Assembly (NCBI GenBank): GCA_032433765.1
Contig: JAVIAB010000025.1
Span: 37,861,756-37,925,755, forward strand
DNA length: 64,000 nucleotides
Direction of reading: 5' to 3'
Origin: Megaustenia siamemsis
Lineage: Eukaryota > Mollusca > Gastropoda > Stylommatophora > Ariophantidae
Notes under the pieces: model-generated
Database searches by the model: none
Told to the model about the DNA's origin: nothing
Seen by the model: the letters and a program-made list of their open reading frames with translations, nothing else
In this document: positions 1 to 11,387 of the stretch, piece after piece
Position numbering within the stretch: position 1 is the first letter of the stretch
Layout of the letters: every line of letters begins with the position of its first letter
Made by a program: the position numbers and the translations under genes

Positions 1-447
1 TAACAATAACAACAATAACAACAACAGTAATAACAATAACAACAATAACAACAATAACAACAACAGTAATAACAATAACAACAACAAAAGTAATAACAAT
101 TGCAACAACAGTAATAACAATAACAACAACAGTAACAATAATAACAACAGTAATAACAATAATAACAACAGTAATAACAACAGTAATAACAACAACAACA
201 ACAGTAACAATAATAACAACAATAACAACAATAACAACAACAACAGTAATAACAAACACAATAGCAACAACAACAACAGTAATAACAATAATAACAACAG
301 TAATAACAATAATAACAACAGTAATAACAATAACAACAACAATAACAATAACAATAGTAATAACAAAAATAATAACATCAACTGAAATAACAATAATAAT
401 AATAATAACAACAAGAATAACAACAATAAGAACAAAGAATAATAATA
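1..447. repeat. AAC/AAT-rich trinucleotide tract
   Basis: Irregular mixture of AAC, AAT and occasional AGT triplets with no other content. It is cut by the window edge, so its full length is unknown. No gene is visible. Confidence 0.9.
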
Positions 448-459
448 TGACCTTTGTCG

Positions 460-2849
460 TCATGACAGACAGTTGGTAGCCAGCAATCATGTCTTGACAG
501 ACAGTTGGAAGCAAGCTATCGTGTCTTGACAGAGAGTTGGTAGCAAGCAATCATACCTTGACATACATTTGGTAGTCAGCAATCATGTCATGACAGACAG
601 TTGGTAGCCAGCAATCATGTCTTGACAGACAGTTGGTAGCAAGCAATCATGTCTTGACAGACAGTTGGTAGCAAGCAATCATGTCATGACAGACGGTCGG
701 TAGCCAGCAATCATGCCTTAATAGATGGTTGGTAGCCATCAATCATGTCTTGACAGACAGTTGGTAGCAAGCAATCATGTCTTGACAAACAGTTGGTAGC
801 ATATAATCGTGTCTTGACAGACAGTTGGTAGAAAGCAATCATGTCATGTCATACAGTTGGTAGCAAGCAATCATGTCATGACAGACAGTTGGTAGCAAGC
901 AATCATGTCTTGAAAGACAGTTGGTAGCCAGCAATCATGTCTTGACAGACAATTGGTAGCAAGCAATCATGTCATGACAGACAATTGGTAGCAAGCAATC
1001 ATGTCTTGACAGACAGTTGGTAGCAAGCAATCATGTCTTGACAGACAGTTGATAGCCAGCAATCATGTCTTGACAGACAGTTGGTAGCCAACAATGATGT
1101 CTTGACAGACAGTTGGTAGCAAGCAATCATGTCTTGACAAACAGTTGGTAGCCAGCAATCATGTCATGACAAACAGTTGGTAGCCAGCAATCATGTCTTG
1201 ACAGACAGTTGGTAACCAGCAATCATGTCTTGACAGACGATTGGTAGCCAGCAATCTTGTCATGACAGACAGTTGGTAGCCAGCAATCATGTCTTGACAA
1301 ACAGTTGGTAGCCAGCAATCATGTCGTGACAGACAGTTGGTAGCAAGCAATCATGTCTTGACAGACAGTTGGTATCAAGCAATCATGTCATGACAGACAG
1401 TTGGTAGCAAGCAATCATGTCATGACAGACAGTTGGTAGCCAGCAATCATGTCTTGACAGACAGTTGGTAGCAAGCAATCATGTCATAACAGACAGTTGG
1501 TAGCCAGCAATCATGCCATGACAGACAGTTGGTAGCAAGCAATCATGTCATGACAGACAGTTGGTAGCCAGCAATCATGTCTTGACAGACGGTTGGTAGC
1601 AAGCAATCATGTCTTGACAGACGGTTGGTAGCAAGCAATCATGTCTTGACAGACAGTTGGTAGCAAGCAATCATGTCATGACAGACGGTCGGTAGCCAGC
1701 AATCATGCCTTAATAGATGGTTGGTAGCCATCAATCATGTCTTGACAGACAGTTGGTAGCAAGCAATCATGTCTTGACAAACAGTTGGTAGCATATAATC
1801 GTGTCTTGACAGACAGTTGGTAGAAAGCAATCATGTCATGTCATACAGTTGGTAGCAAGCAATCATGTCATTACAGACAGTTGGTAGCAAGCAATCATGT
1901 CTTGAAAGACAGTTGGTAGCCAGCAATCATGTCTTGACAGACAATTGGTAGCAAGCAATCATGTCATGACAGACAATTGGTAGCAAGCAATCATGTCTTG
2001 ACAGACAGTTGGTAGCAAGCAATCATGTCTTGACAGACAGTTGATAGCCAGCAATCATGTCTTGACAGACAGTTGGTAGCCAGCAATGATGTCTTGACAG
2101 ACAGTTGGTAGCAAGCAATCATGTCTTGACAAACAGTTGGTAGCCAGCAATCATGTCATGACAAACAGTTGGTAGCCAGCAATCATGTCTTGACAGACAG
2201 TTGGTAACCAGCAATCATGTCTTGACAGACGATTGGTAGCCAGCAATCTTGTCATGACAGACAGTTGGTAGCCAGCAATCATGTCTTGACAAACAGTTGG
2301 TAGCCAGCAATCATGTCGTGACAGACAGTTGGTAGCAAGCAATCATGTCTTGACAGACAGTTGGTATCAAGCAATCATGTCATGACAGACAGTTGGTAGC
2401 AAGCAATCATGTCATGACAGACAGTTGGTAGCCAGCAATCATGTCTTGACAGACAGTTGGTAGCAAGCAATCATGTCATAACAGACAGTTGGTAGCCAGC
2501 AATCATGCCATGACAGACAGTTGGTAGCAAGCAATCATGTCATGACAGACAGTTGGTAGCCAGCAATCATGTCTTGACAGACGGTTGGTAGCAAGCAATC
2601 ATGTCTTGACAGACGGTTGGTAGCAAGCAATCATGTCATGACAGATGGTTGGTAGCCAGCAATCATGTCATGACAGACAATTTGGTAGCCAGCAATCATG
2701 TCATGACAGACATTTGGTAGCAAGCCAGCAATCATGTCATGACAGACAGTTGGTAGCAAGCAATCATGTCTTGACAGACAGTTAGTAACCAGCAACCATG
2801 TCTTGACAGACAGTTGGTAGCCAGCAATCATGTCATGACAGACAGTTGG
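460..2849. repeat. 32-bp minisatellite array (left copy)
   Basis: About 75 head-to-tail copies of a 32-bp unit containing ttggtagcaagcaatcatgt. The spacing between successive ttggtag motifs is 32 bp (for example 601 and 633). Copies differ at a few positions (caag/ccag, gtctt/gtcat). The array directly abuts the 3' end of a reverse-strand non-LTR remnant at 2850. A related 32-bp array follows the same 3' end in a second copy near 61.5 kb, which suggests the unit belongs to that element's 3' terminal region. Confidence 0.95.
646..2636. repeat. 992-bp higher-order repeat (2 copies) inside the 32-bp array
   Basis: Rare variant units recur exactly 992 bp apart (31 x 32). The agacggtcgg variant is at 691 and 1683, followed in both places by the same odd units (cttaatagatgg, gcatataatcgtg, gaaagcaatc). 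The short frames at 1159-1350 and 2151-2342 translate identically. The two copies differ by only a few substitutions, so this is a recent segmental duplication within the array. Confidence 0.92.
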
Positions 2850-3255
2850 ATGTTGTTTTACTGAACAGCTTCTCTCGTGGCTGAATCTGCCAATATTTAA
2901 TAGACAGATCCGTTCAGAGAATCAACAAGATGTATTTGTGGTGCCTGGCCTCATCTCCTTTCTCCTGTGCCTTTTGTCTTCTGAATTTGATATCAGCGCT
3001 GCCTCGAAAGTTGATGTGCCATTTTTCTTTTTTGTTCTCCATGTGCTACGATCTGCAGTCAGATTTTCCCAGTTTCTTTCACTGATAGAGAATTCCCTCA
3101 AGGAAGCCCTGCAAACATCCTTATATCGCAGAACTAGTCTGCCCTTTGGTCTCTTTCCATCCTTAAGTTCACCAAACAATATTTGTTTGGGAATACGATT
3201 ATTTGCCATTCTTCTTACATGACCCAGCCACCTTAGTCTACGACTCCTAAGTGTT
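2850..3255 (-). pseudogene. Non-LTR retrotransposon 3' end, family K (CR1-like C-terminus)
   Basis: Reverse-strand translation gives the familiar post-RT tail of animal non-LTR elements: LRSRRLRWLGHVRRM, then IPKQILFGELKDGKRPKG, a YKD motif and a RNWENLTADRSTWR segment, ending near 2930. The RT palm is absent, so this is a truncated or internally rearranged remnant. Its 3' side (gttcagtaaaacaacatcca on the reverse strand) runs straight into the 32-bp array. Its upstream coding side runs into a 58-bp array. The CR1-like label is by motif style only. Confidence 0.85.
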
Positions 3256-3780
3256 GCCATGATGGATGGGAGTTTGGCTCGTTGTAAGACATTAGAGTTG
3301 GTTACTTTGTCCTGCCATGATGGATGGGAGTTTGGCTCGTTGTAAGACATTAGAGTTAGTTACTTTGTCCTGCCATGATGGATGGGAGTTTGGCTCGTTG
3401 TAAGACATTAGAGTTAGTTACTTTGTCCTGCCATGATGGATGGGAGTTTGGCTCGTTGTAAGACGTTAGAGTTAGTTACTTTGTCCTGTCATGATGGATG
3501 GGAGTTTGGCTCGTTGTAAGACGTTAGAGTTAATTACTTTGTCCTGCCATGATGGATGGGAGTTTGGCTCGTTGTAAGACGTTAGAGTTAATTACTTTGT
3601 CCTGCCATGATGGATGGGAGTTTGGCTCGTTGTAAGACATTAGAGTTAGTTACTTTGTCCTGCCATGATGGATGGGAGTTTGGCTCGTTGTAAGACATTA
3701 GAGTTAGTTACTTTGTCCTGCCATGATGGATGGGAGTTTGGCTCGTTGTAAGACATTAGAGTTAGTTACTTTGTCCTGCC
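3256..3780 (-). repeat. 58-bp minisatellite derived from retrotransposon coding sequence
   Basis: Nine full copies at 58-bp spacing (unit starts 3256, 3314, 3372, 3430, 3488, 3546, 3604, 3662, 3720), then a partial one. On the reverse strand the unit reads KVTNSNVLQRAKLPSIMA, the segment that normally precedes the RRLRWLGHV block found immediately downstream in the family-K remnant. The period is not a multiple of three, so amplification destroyed the frame. Confidence 0.92.
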
Positions 3781-3815
3781 ATTTGATGTTCATAATCTTT
3801 CGAAGGCAACGTAAT

Positions 3816-4097
3816 GTTACAAAAACAAATATAATAACAATTATGAAAACAATAATGTTACAATAACAAATATAATAACAATTATGAAAACAATAATGTT
3901 ACAATAACAAATATAATAACAATTATGAAAACAATAATGTTACAATAACAAATATAATAACAATTATGAAAACAATGATGTTACAATAACAAATATAATA
4001 ACAATTATGAAAACAATAATGTTACAATAACAAATATAATAACAATTATGAAAACAATAATGTTACAATAACACATATAATAACAATAATATAACAA
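3816..4097. repeat. 41-bp AT-rich array
   Basis: Six to seven copies of an A/T-rich unit containing aatataataacaattatg, with gttacaataac motifs 41 bp apart (3857, 3898, 3939, 3980). Origin not recognised. It continues after the SINE insertion as degenerate ATAACAA repeats to about 4490. Confidence 0.88.
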
Positions 4098-4393
4098 TAC
4101 CAATTATAATATAGGGAGCCACGATAGCTCAGTGGTTAGTGAGCTGGACTACAAAGGACAAAATGTAGGGCTCGATCCCAACCGACGACCTACTGGTTCA
4201 CCCAGCTTTTAATGGGTACCGGGTTTTTTTTCTGGAAAAGTACAGCGACACGGGCGTAATACCGACCACATTACCCCAACAATCATGTGCCGAAGGTCTG
4301 TAAAATTTATGGTCACTAACACCATATTCCCTATACGCCACTTGGCGTGACGGGGGTACTTTACCTTATTTTTTACTTACTACCAATTATAAT
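4098..4393 (+). mobile_element. tRNA-derived SINE, family A, with 13-bp TSD
   Basis: The element occupies 4111-4380, flanked by perfect direct repeats taccaattataat (4098-4110 and 4381-4393), which proves insertion into the AT-rich array. A pol III A-box-like motif tagctcagtgg lies at 4125-4135 and a B-box-like ggctcgatccc at 4169-4179. A body of about 190 bp follows, and the 3' end is T-rich (tactttaccttatttttt) rather than poly(A). A second copy in the opposite orientation is at 20028-20279. Confidence 0.92.
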
Positions 4394-4484
4394 AACAAAT
4401 ATAATAACAATAATATAACAATAACAAACATAATAGTAATAACAACAATAACTAACATAATAATAAGAGAAAGACCAATAATGA
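4394..4484. repeat. Residual ATAACAA repeats
   Basis: Degenerate continuation of the AT-rich array that the family-A SINE interrupted. Confidence 0.6.
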
Positions 4485-4645
4485 TGATAATAACTTCAGG
4501 TTTCATTTCTGCCTGACTGCTGGTAAACCTCTGGCACTCCCAACAGACCGGCAACAAATCTGGCAGGAAAATAGAAACTAGAATGGACGCAAATTTAGCT
4601 TCTCATGGAACAGTCGCTGACAACGACACGGTAGACGTAAGATAT
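4485..4645 (-). mobile_element. 3' terminal segment of a non-LTR element beyond the 61-bp array
   Basis: This sequence lies on the 3' side of the 61-bp array in element orientation. On the reverse strand it ends in an ATT/ATC-rich tail (ttattatcatcattattgg), as expected for a non-LTR 3' terminus. It is interpreted as the distal end of the element whose coding remnant is at 6255-6600. Modest confidence because no second copy is present here. Confidence 0.5.
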
Positions 4646-6254
4646 CTGTCTCTAGTCAGATCTCCCACAGAACGTTACATTCACCACAGCCCATCTGAAA
4701 GAATCTCTGTCTCTAGCCAGATCCCCCACAGAACGATACATTCACCACAGCTCATCTGAAAGAATCTCTGTCTCTAGCCAGAACTCCCACAGAACATTGC
4801 ATTCACCACAGCCTGTCTGAAAGAATCTCTGTCTCTAGTCAGATCTCCCACAGAACGTTACATTCACCACTGCTCATCTGAAAGAATCTTTGTCACTAGT
4901 CAGATCTCTCACAGAACGTTGCATAAACAAAACCCATCTGAAAGAATCTATGTCTCTAATCAGATCTCCCACAGAACGTTGCATTCACCACAACCCGTCT
5001 GAAAGAATCTCTGTCTCTAACCAGATCTCCCACAGAACGTTGCATTCACCACTGCTCCTCTGAAAGAATCTCTGTCTCTAGCCAGATCTCCCACAGAACG
5101 TTACATTCACCACAGCTCATCTGAAAGAATCTCTGTCTCTAGTCAGATTTCTCACAGAACGTTACATTCACCACAGCCAATCTGAAAGAATCTCTGTCTC
5201 TAGTCAGATCTCCCACAGAACGTTACATTCACCACAGCCCGTCTGAAAGAATCTCTGTCTCTAGCCAGATCTCCCACAGAACGTTACATTCACCACAGCT
5301 CATCTGAAAGAATCTCTGTCTCTAGTCAGATCTCCCACAGAACGGAACGTTGCATTCACCACAACCCGTCTGAAAGAATCTCTGTCTCTAGCCAGATCTC
5401 CCACAGAACGTTACATTCACCACAGCTCATCTGAAAGAATCTCTGTCTCTAGCCAGATCTCCCACAGAACGTTACATTCACCACAGCTCATCTGAAAGAA
5501 TCTCTGTCTCTAGCCACATCTCCCACAGAACGTTACATTCACCACAGCCAATCTGAAAGAATCTCTGTCTCTAGCCAGATCTCCCACAGAACGTTGCATT
5601 CACCACAGCTCATCTGAAAGAATCTCTGTCTCTAGCCACATCTCCCACAGAACGTTACATTCACCACAGCTCATCTGAAAGAATCTCTGTCTCTAGCCAG
5701 ATCTCCCACAGAACGTTACATTCACCACAGCTCATCTGAAAGAATCTCTGTCTCTAGCCAGATCTCCCACAGAACGTTACATTCACCACAGCTCATCTGA
5801 AAGAATCTCTGTCTCTAGCCACATCTCCCACAGAACGTTACATTCACCACAGCTCATCTGAAAGAATCTCTGTCTCTAGCCAGATCTCCCACAGAACGTT
5901 ACATTCACCACAGCTCATCTGAAAGAATCTCTGTCTCTAGCCACATCTCCCACAGAACGTTACATTCACCACAGCTCATCTGAAAGAATCTCTGTCTCTA
6001 GCCAGATCTCCCACAGAACGTTACATTCACCACAGCTCATCTGAAAGAATCTCTGTCTCTAGCCACATCTCCCACAGAACGTTACATTCACCACAGCTCA
6101 TCTGAAAGAATCTCTGTCTCTAGTCAGATCTCCCACAGAACGTTACATTCACCACAGCTCATCTGAAAGAATCTCTGTCTCTAGCCACATCTCCCAGAGA
6201 ACGTTACATTCACCACAGCTCATCTGAAAGAATCTCTGTCTCTAGCCACATCTC
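4646..6254 (-). repeat. 61-bp minisatellite derived from a retrotransposon C-terminus
   Basis: About 26 copies at 61-bp spacing (tcatctgaaag at 5671 and 5732). On the reverse strand each unit reads LARDRDSFR-stop-AVVNVT, the common LA(R/Q)DRDxWR block near the C-terminus of non-LTR proteins. The neighbouring remnant at 6255 runs in frame into the first unit. From about 5820 to 6190 units with cagatct and cacatct alternate, giving a 122-bp dimer pattern. Confidence 0.9.
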
Positions 6255-6600
6255 CAACTACTTCGATTGTCACATTCAATGTCTCATCGATGCTTTGAAA
6301 CCACCTTCTTAGTCTGTCCAAAATGCATCGCCCAGGAACCATACCTTCCATTATTGATCTTTCCAGCCGGCTGTTTCTTTTAACGTAGGCATAGTATTTT
6401 ATTGTCTTCTGTAGAATGGTGTTTATAAACCAGTTCTTTTAAATATTTAAATCCTTTAATATGTCTTTATTGCTCATTTTCATTATGAAAGGTATGTTAA
6501 GGATTTTTATGTAGCATTTTATTGCGAATTGATCCATTTTCTTCCTTGGTATTTGCGAGATTATACATGATTCACAACCATATGTTGATACTGGGATGAT
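6255..6600 (-). pseudogene. Degenerate non-LTR C-terminal region
   Basis: Reverse-strand translation contains STYGCESCIISQ, IKCYIKILNIPFIMKMSNKD, a short YAYVKRNSRLERSIMEG block and GRCILDRLRRWFQSIDETL, matching in order the YGxESW, MWxxRRMLRIxW, GHVxR and GRGRRR blocks of non-LTR elements. It carries an in-frame stop. The reading continues into the 61-bp array as DVARDRDSFR. Family not assigned. Confidence 0.75.
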
Positions 6601-7119
6601 GCGTGGGATATATTTTTCATGAACATGAGATTTTCTCCAAGTTGATTTCTATATTAAAAATAAAATGTTTCCCAATAAATATTGGATTAGCTTTTAAGAG
6701 GAGTTTTGTATAAATATTGGATTGGATTGAGAAATGAGCTTTCCCCATATACAATCGTTGCAGATTTACTTTAAGACATTTCGGATTAACCTCAACCAGA
6801 CAGATTTTCCGAGCTCGCTAGACATGATGAATCGGTTTGCGCGCATTTGAGATTACATTCAGAATCCGGGCTCCTAGAGAAAGGAATGTTTCAAAAGGAA
6901 GTTTCGGTTTGAGGTGAAAAAAAAATCTTTCTTTTACAGTGATATTACATTTCTTCTGCGCTTGAATACAGGAAGAGGTGAGAGGGAGCGGGAATGGGGT
7001 GGGGTGGGTGGGGGGTGGTTATTGAGTAGGTAGCACTCAAGGCCGCTGTTTAATGCAGTCACCACGTAGCGAACATGTCAGGGTTGTTTTAAATCATTAA
7101 AATAAACCAATGTGCAACA
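6601..7119. other. No recognisable feature
   Basis: Ordinary mixed sequence with a short G-rich patch near 7000. No gene, RNA or repeat family is recognised. Confidence 0.5.
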
Positions 7120-7120
7120 A

Positions 7121-7146
7121 TGACAGAGAGAAAGAGAGAGAGAGAG

Positions 7147-7184
<38 letters not shown>
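7121..7184. repeat. (GA)n microsatellite
   Basis: Almost pure GA dinucleotide tract with a few interruptions. Confidence 0.95.
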
Positions 7185-7188
<4 letters not shown>

Positions 7189-7206
7189 CTTTGATATTAA
7201 CAAATA

Positions 7207-8236
7207 TGAGTTAAAATTACAATTAAAATTATAAAGTTACAATTAAAGTTACAATTAACGTTAAAATCAAAATTACAATTAAATTTAAAAAGTTACATTT
7301 TTTACAATCAAAGTTAAAATCAAAGTTACAATTAAAGTCACAGTTAAAGTTTCAATTAAAGTTACATTTAAAGTTACATATAGTTACAATTACAGTTACA
7401 ATTAAAGTTACAATTAAAGTTACAATCAAAGTTACAATTAAAGTCACGATTAAAGTTACAATTAAAGTTACAATCAAAGTTACAATTAAAGTTATAATTA
7501 AAGTTATAATCAAAGTTACAATTAAAGTTACAATTAAAGTTATAATTAAAGTTACAATGAAAGTTACAATTAAAGTTATAATTAAAGTTATAATCAAAGT
7601 TACAATTACACTTATAATCAAAGTTACAATTAAAGTTACAATTAAAGTTATAATCAAAGTTACAATTAAAGTTACAATTAAAGTTACAATTAAAGTTATA
7701 ATCAAAGTTACAATGAAAGTTATAATCAAAGTTACAATTAAAGTTACAATTAAAGTTATAATTAAAGTTACAATGAAAGTTATAATCAAAGTTACAATTA
7801 AAGTTACAATTAAAGTTATAATCAAAGTTACAATTAAAGTTATAATCAAAGTTACAATTAAAGTTACAATTAAAGTTATAATCAAAGTTACAATTAAAGT
7901 CACGATTAAAGTTGCAATCAAATTTACAATTAAAGTTACAATTAAAGTTATAATATAAGTTACAATTGCAGTTAGAATGAAAGTTATAATCAAAGTTGCA
8001 ATTAAAGTTCCTATTAAAGTTACAATTACAGTTACGATTGCAGTTACAGTTAAAGTTCTTATTACAGTTCCTATTAAAGTTACAATTACAGTTACAATTG
8101 CAGTTACAATTACAGTTAGAGTTAAAGTTCCTATTAAAGTTACAATTACAGTTACAATTAAAGTTACAATAACAGTTACAATTAAAGTTACAATCACAGT
8201 TACAATTAAAGTTCCTATTAAAGTTACAATGAAAAC
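7207..8236. repeat. 12-bp AT-rich array
   Basis: About 85 copies of aaagttacaatt and close variants (gttataatcaaa, gttcctattaaa). The period is four codons and no frame contains frequent stops, so both strands carry long spurious frames (reverse 7352-8326, an ILVT-rich string of 324 residues; forward 7557-7958 rich in KVTI). Not a gene. Confidence 0.95.
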
Positions 8237-8900
8237 ATTAAAATTTAAGACACAAATAACAAGAGAAATCAGTAAAAACAGTAGGAACGGAAATGAGATT
8301 CCTAAGAATGATCCAGAATGAGACAAGAAGAGACAGAATCAGAGGATATAAGGCAAGGGTGGGATTTCAAGAGTCAGATATGAAAACTGTGAAGACGCCA
8401 AGGACCCAGACACCATCACCTAATGAAGCCATTATATAAATGACCTAATCTGCATTCACAAGTGATTGTAATGTAAACATTGTATTGGTGAAGGAGAGTA
8501 AAGACAGAAACGAGAGTGGAATGAAAGTGACAGAGGTGAGACTGAAAAAAATGGGCCCGGGGGGGGGGGGGGGGAAGAGAAAATTCAGCAATAAGTTATG
8601 AATAGAATGCTTACCGGTTAGTGTGTGAGCATTTATATTTTATGTTTTACTTTTTTTTGTGAAGTGAAATTAAATGAAGTGAAGTGAAAAGAAGTAAAAG
8701 TTTAGTGAAGTTTAGTACACTTAAATGAAGTGAAGTAATTAGAATTAAACTCTTGAAAAGTGAAGTGAAGGATAATAAACTGAAGTGAAGTAAAAGTGAA
8801 GTGAATGATGTTTAAAATATGTTTTCTACACAATCTTCTTTCTTTTGAAAGAAGTTCACTCCCAGACATTAGTTGTTCTACTTCCAGCCGTCACTTTGTC
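8237..8900. other. Low-complexity spacer with G16 run and GAAGT-rich tract
   Basis: Contains a run of 16 G at 8559-8574 and a GAAGT/GTGAA-rich stretch from about 8655 to 8805. No gene is recognised. Confidence 0.6.
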
Positions 8901-8904
8901 TCAA

Positions 8905-9441
8905 AGTTCTTTTCTTTACTCTATTTATTTTAGGAAACTGTATTTACAAAGTTCTTTTTTTTTTACTCTTTTTATTTTAGGTGCATCCACAAAATTCTTT
9001 TTTTTTTACTCTTTTTATTTTAGGTGCATCCACAAAATTCTTTTATTTACTCTTTTCATTTTAGGTGCATCCACAAAATTCTTTTTTTTTTTTACTCTTT
9101 TTATTTTAGGTGCATCCACAAAATTCTTTTTTTTTTTACTCTTTTTATTTTAGGTGCATCCACAAAATTCTTTTTTTTTACTCTTTTTATTTTAGGAAAT
9201 TGCATTTACAAAATTCTTTTTTTTTGCTCTTTTTGTTTTAGGAAATTGCATTTACAAAGTTCTTTTTTTTTGCTCTTTTTATTTTAGGAAATTGCATTTA
9301 CAAAGTTCTTTTTTTACTATTTTTATTTTAGGAAATTGCATTTACAAAGTTCTTTTTTTACTATTTTTATTTTAGGAAATTGCATTTACAAAATTCTTTT
9401 TTTTTTTTGCTCTTTTTATTTTAGGAAACTGCATCCACAAA
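8905..9441 (+). repeat. ~43-bp array of polypyrimidine-plus-TTTTAG units
   Basis: About 12 copies with spacing of 41-45 bp (gtgcatcc at 8981, 9024, 9065, 9110, 9154). Each unit contains a long T run, ctctttttattttag, then gtgcatcc or gaaattgcat. Unit length varies with T-run length. Each unit resembles a 3' splice acceptor (pyrimidine tract followed by TAG/G), although no exon is seen. Confidence 0.88.
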
Positions 9442-9529
9442 GTTCGACTGGTAGAAATAGTTTTTTATATTTACTCTTTCTCCAGTATAAGTTGAACATT
9501 TGTATATGGTTATGGTGTCAATTTTGGAA

Positions 9530-9532
<3 letters not shown>

Positions 9533-9567
<35 letters not shown>
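9533..9567. repeat. (GA)n microsatellite
   Basis: Pure GA dinucleotide run followed by a G-rich patch. Confidence 0.95.
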
Positions 9568-9570
<3 letters not shown>

Positions 9571-9728
9571 AGAGGGGGTGTGGGGAAGGGGAGACGATGA
9601 TGAAGCGTAATTTGTTCTCAAGAATGATTGAACGTGCATTCCTTCCCTGACAGGAGAGTTATGTGCTAACTGTCGACAAGGAATTCCTCAACAAAAACTG
9701 CTCCATCTTGAACAAAAGGTGACGTAAT

Positions 9729-11132
9729 TGTTGCCCTCATACAATCTGTTGCTCTCATACAATATGTTGCTTTCATACAATCTGTTGCCTTCATACAATC
9801 TGTTGCCTACATACAATCTTTTGCCTTCATACAATCTGTTGCCCTCATACAATCTGTTGCTCTCATACAATCTGTTGCCCTCATACAATCTATTACTCTC
9901 ATACAATCTGTTGCCCTCATACAATCTGTTGCCCTCATACAATCTGTCGCCCACAAACAATCTGTTGCCCTCATACAATCTGTTGCCCTCATACAATCTG
10001 TTGCTCTCATACAATTTGTTGGCCTCATACAATATGTTGCCCTCATGCAATCTGTTGTCTTCAAACAATCTGTTGCCCTCATACAATCTGTCGCCCACAA
10101 ACAATCTGTTGCCCTCATACAATCTGTCGCCCACAAACAACCTGTCGCCCACAAACAATCTGTTGCCCTCATACAATCTGTCGCCCACAAACAATCTGTT
10201 GCCCTCATACAATCTGTTGCCCTCATACAATCTGTTGCTCTCATACAATCTGTTGCTCTCATACAATCTGTTGCCCTCATACAATCTGTCGCCCACAAAC
10301 AATCTGTTGCCCTCATACAATCTGTTGCCCTCATACAATCTGTTGCTCTCATACAATTTGTTGGCCTCATACAATATGTTGCCCTCATGCAATCTGTTGT
10401 CTTCAAACAATCTGTTGCACTCATACAATCTGTTGCACTCATACAATCTGTTGCACTCATACAATCTGTTGCCCCAATACAATTTGTTGCTCTCATGCAA
10501 TATGTTGCCTTCATACAATCTGTTGCCCTCATATAATCTGTTGCTCTCATACAATATGTTGCTCTCTTACAATCTGTCGCCCACAAACAATCTGTCGCCC
10601 ACAAACAATCTGTTGCCCTCATACAATCTGTCGCCCACAAACAATCTGTTGCCCTCATACAATCTGTCGCCCACAAACAATCTGTCGCCCACAAACAATC
10701 TGTTGCCCTCATACAATCTGTCGCCCACAAACAATCTGTTGCCCTCATACAATCTGTCGCCCACAAGCAATCTGTTGCCCTCATGCAATCTGTTGCTCTC
10801 ATGCAGTCTATTGCCTTCATACAATGTGTTGCTCTCATACAATATTTTGCCCTCATACAATCTGTTGCCCTCATAAAATATGTTGCTCTTATACAATAGG
10901 TTGCTCTCTTACAATAGGTTGCTCTCTTACAATCTGTTGCCCTAAAACAATCTGTTGCCCTTATACAATCTGTTGCCCTCATACAATCTGTTGCCCTCAT
11001 ACAATTTGTTGCCCTCATACAATCTGTTGCCCTCATATAATTTGTTGCCCTAATACAATCTGTTGCCCTTATACAATCTGTCGCCCTCATACAATCTGTT
11101 GCCCTCATACAATCTGTTGCCCTCATACAACA
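9729..11132. repeat. 18-bp minisatellite with 342-bp higher-order repeat
   Basis: About 78 copies of gttgccctcatacaatct, with a recurring variant gtcgcccacaaacaatct. The rare pair ctcatgcaatctgttgtctt recurs 342 bp apart (19 units; near 10045 and 10387) together with its neighbours. Because 18 is a multiple of three, all frames of both strands stay open (for example reverse 9807-11126, forward 9728-10876). These frames are not genes. Confidence 0.95.
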
Positions 11133-11387
11133 CCGATCATATACAACACGGTGTATTTATCAACGTTGTCAGTATCCCACTCAGCTCATAATTTCCAAGA
11201 GAAACAAAGACCTAGTACATATTTTCAAAGACTGAATGAATTCGCTATTTGTGGTGAAAAAATGACATCGTGGAATCAAGCTCTATCATTTTTGTTCAAG
11301 ATTGGGTGTTCTTTCCACTCGGTCACTAGGGATGTCATTGTGAAATAAGGACTAAGTAGATTAGGAAGAAGATCGTAGCACAATGAG
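11133..11387. other. Spacer, no recognisable feature
   Basis: Mixed single-copy-looking sequence between two arrays. No gene is recognised. Confidence 0.4.

Noticed and set aside
460..2849. CRISPR-like regular repeats of 32 bp
   Set aside because: Units are contiguous with no unique spacers, and the context is eukaryotic transposon DNA. It is a minisatellite.
2850..3255. LTR retrotransposon or DNA transposon identity for the GHVRR-type frames
   Set aside because: Block order and the 3' simple-repeat tails in related copies fit non-LTR C-termini; no LTRs, integrase or transposase motifs are seen.
6601..7119. Possible promoter or CpG island near the G-rich patch at about 7000
   Set aside because: Only a short G-rich stretch, with no adjacent gene or core promoter elements.
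7352..8326. 324-residue reverse frame rich in Ile, Val, Leu and Thr, resembling a membrane protein
   Set aside because: Produced by a 12-bp repeat without stops; the opposite strand is also open. No evidence of a gene.
9728..11126. Frames of 382 and 439 residues on both strands
   Set aside because: Products of an 18-bp repeat. The repeat peptides have no known domain and both strands are open.
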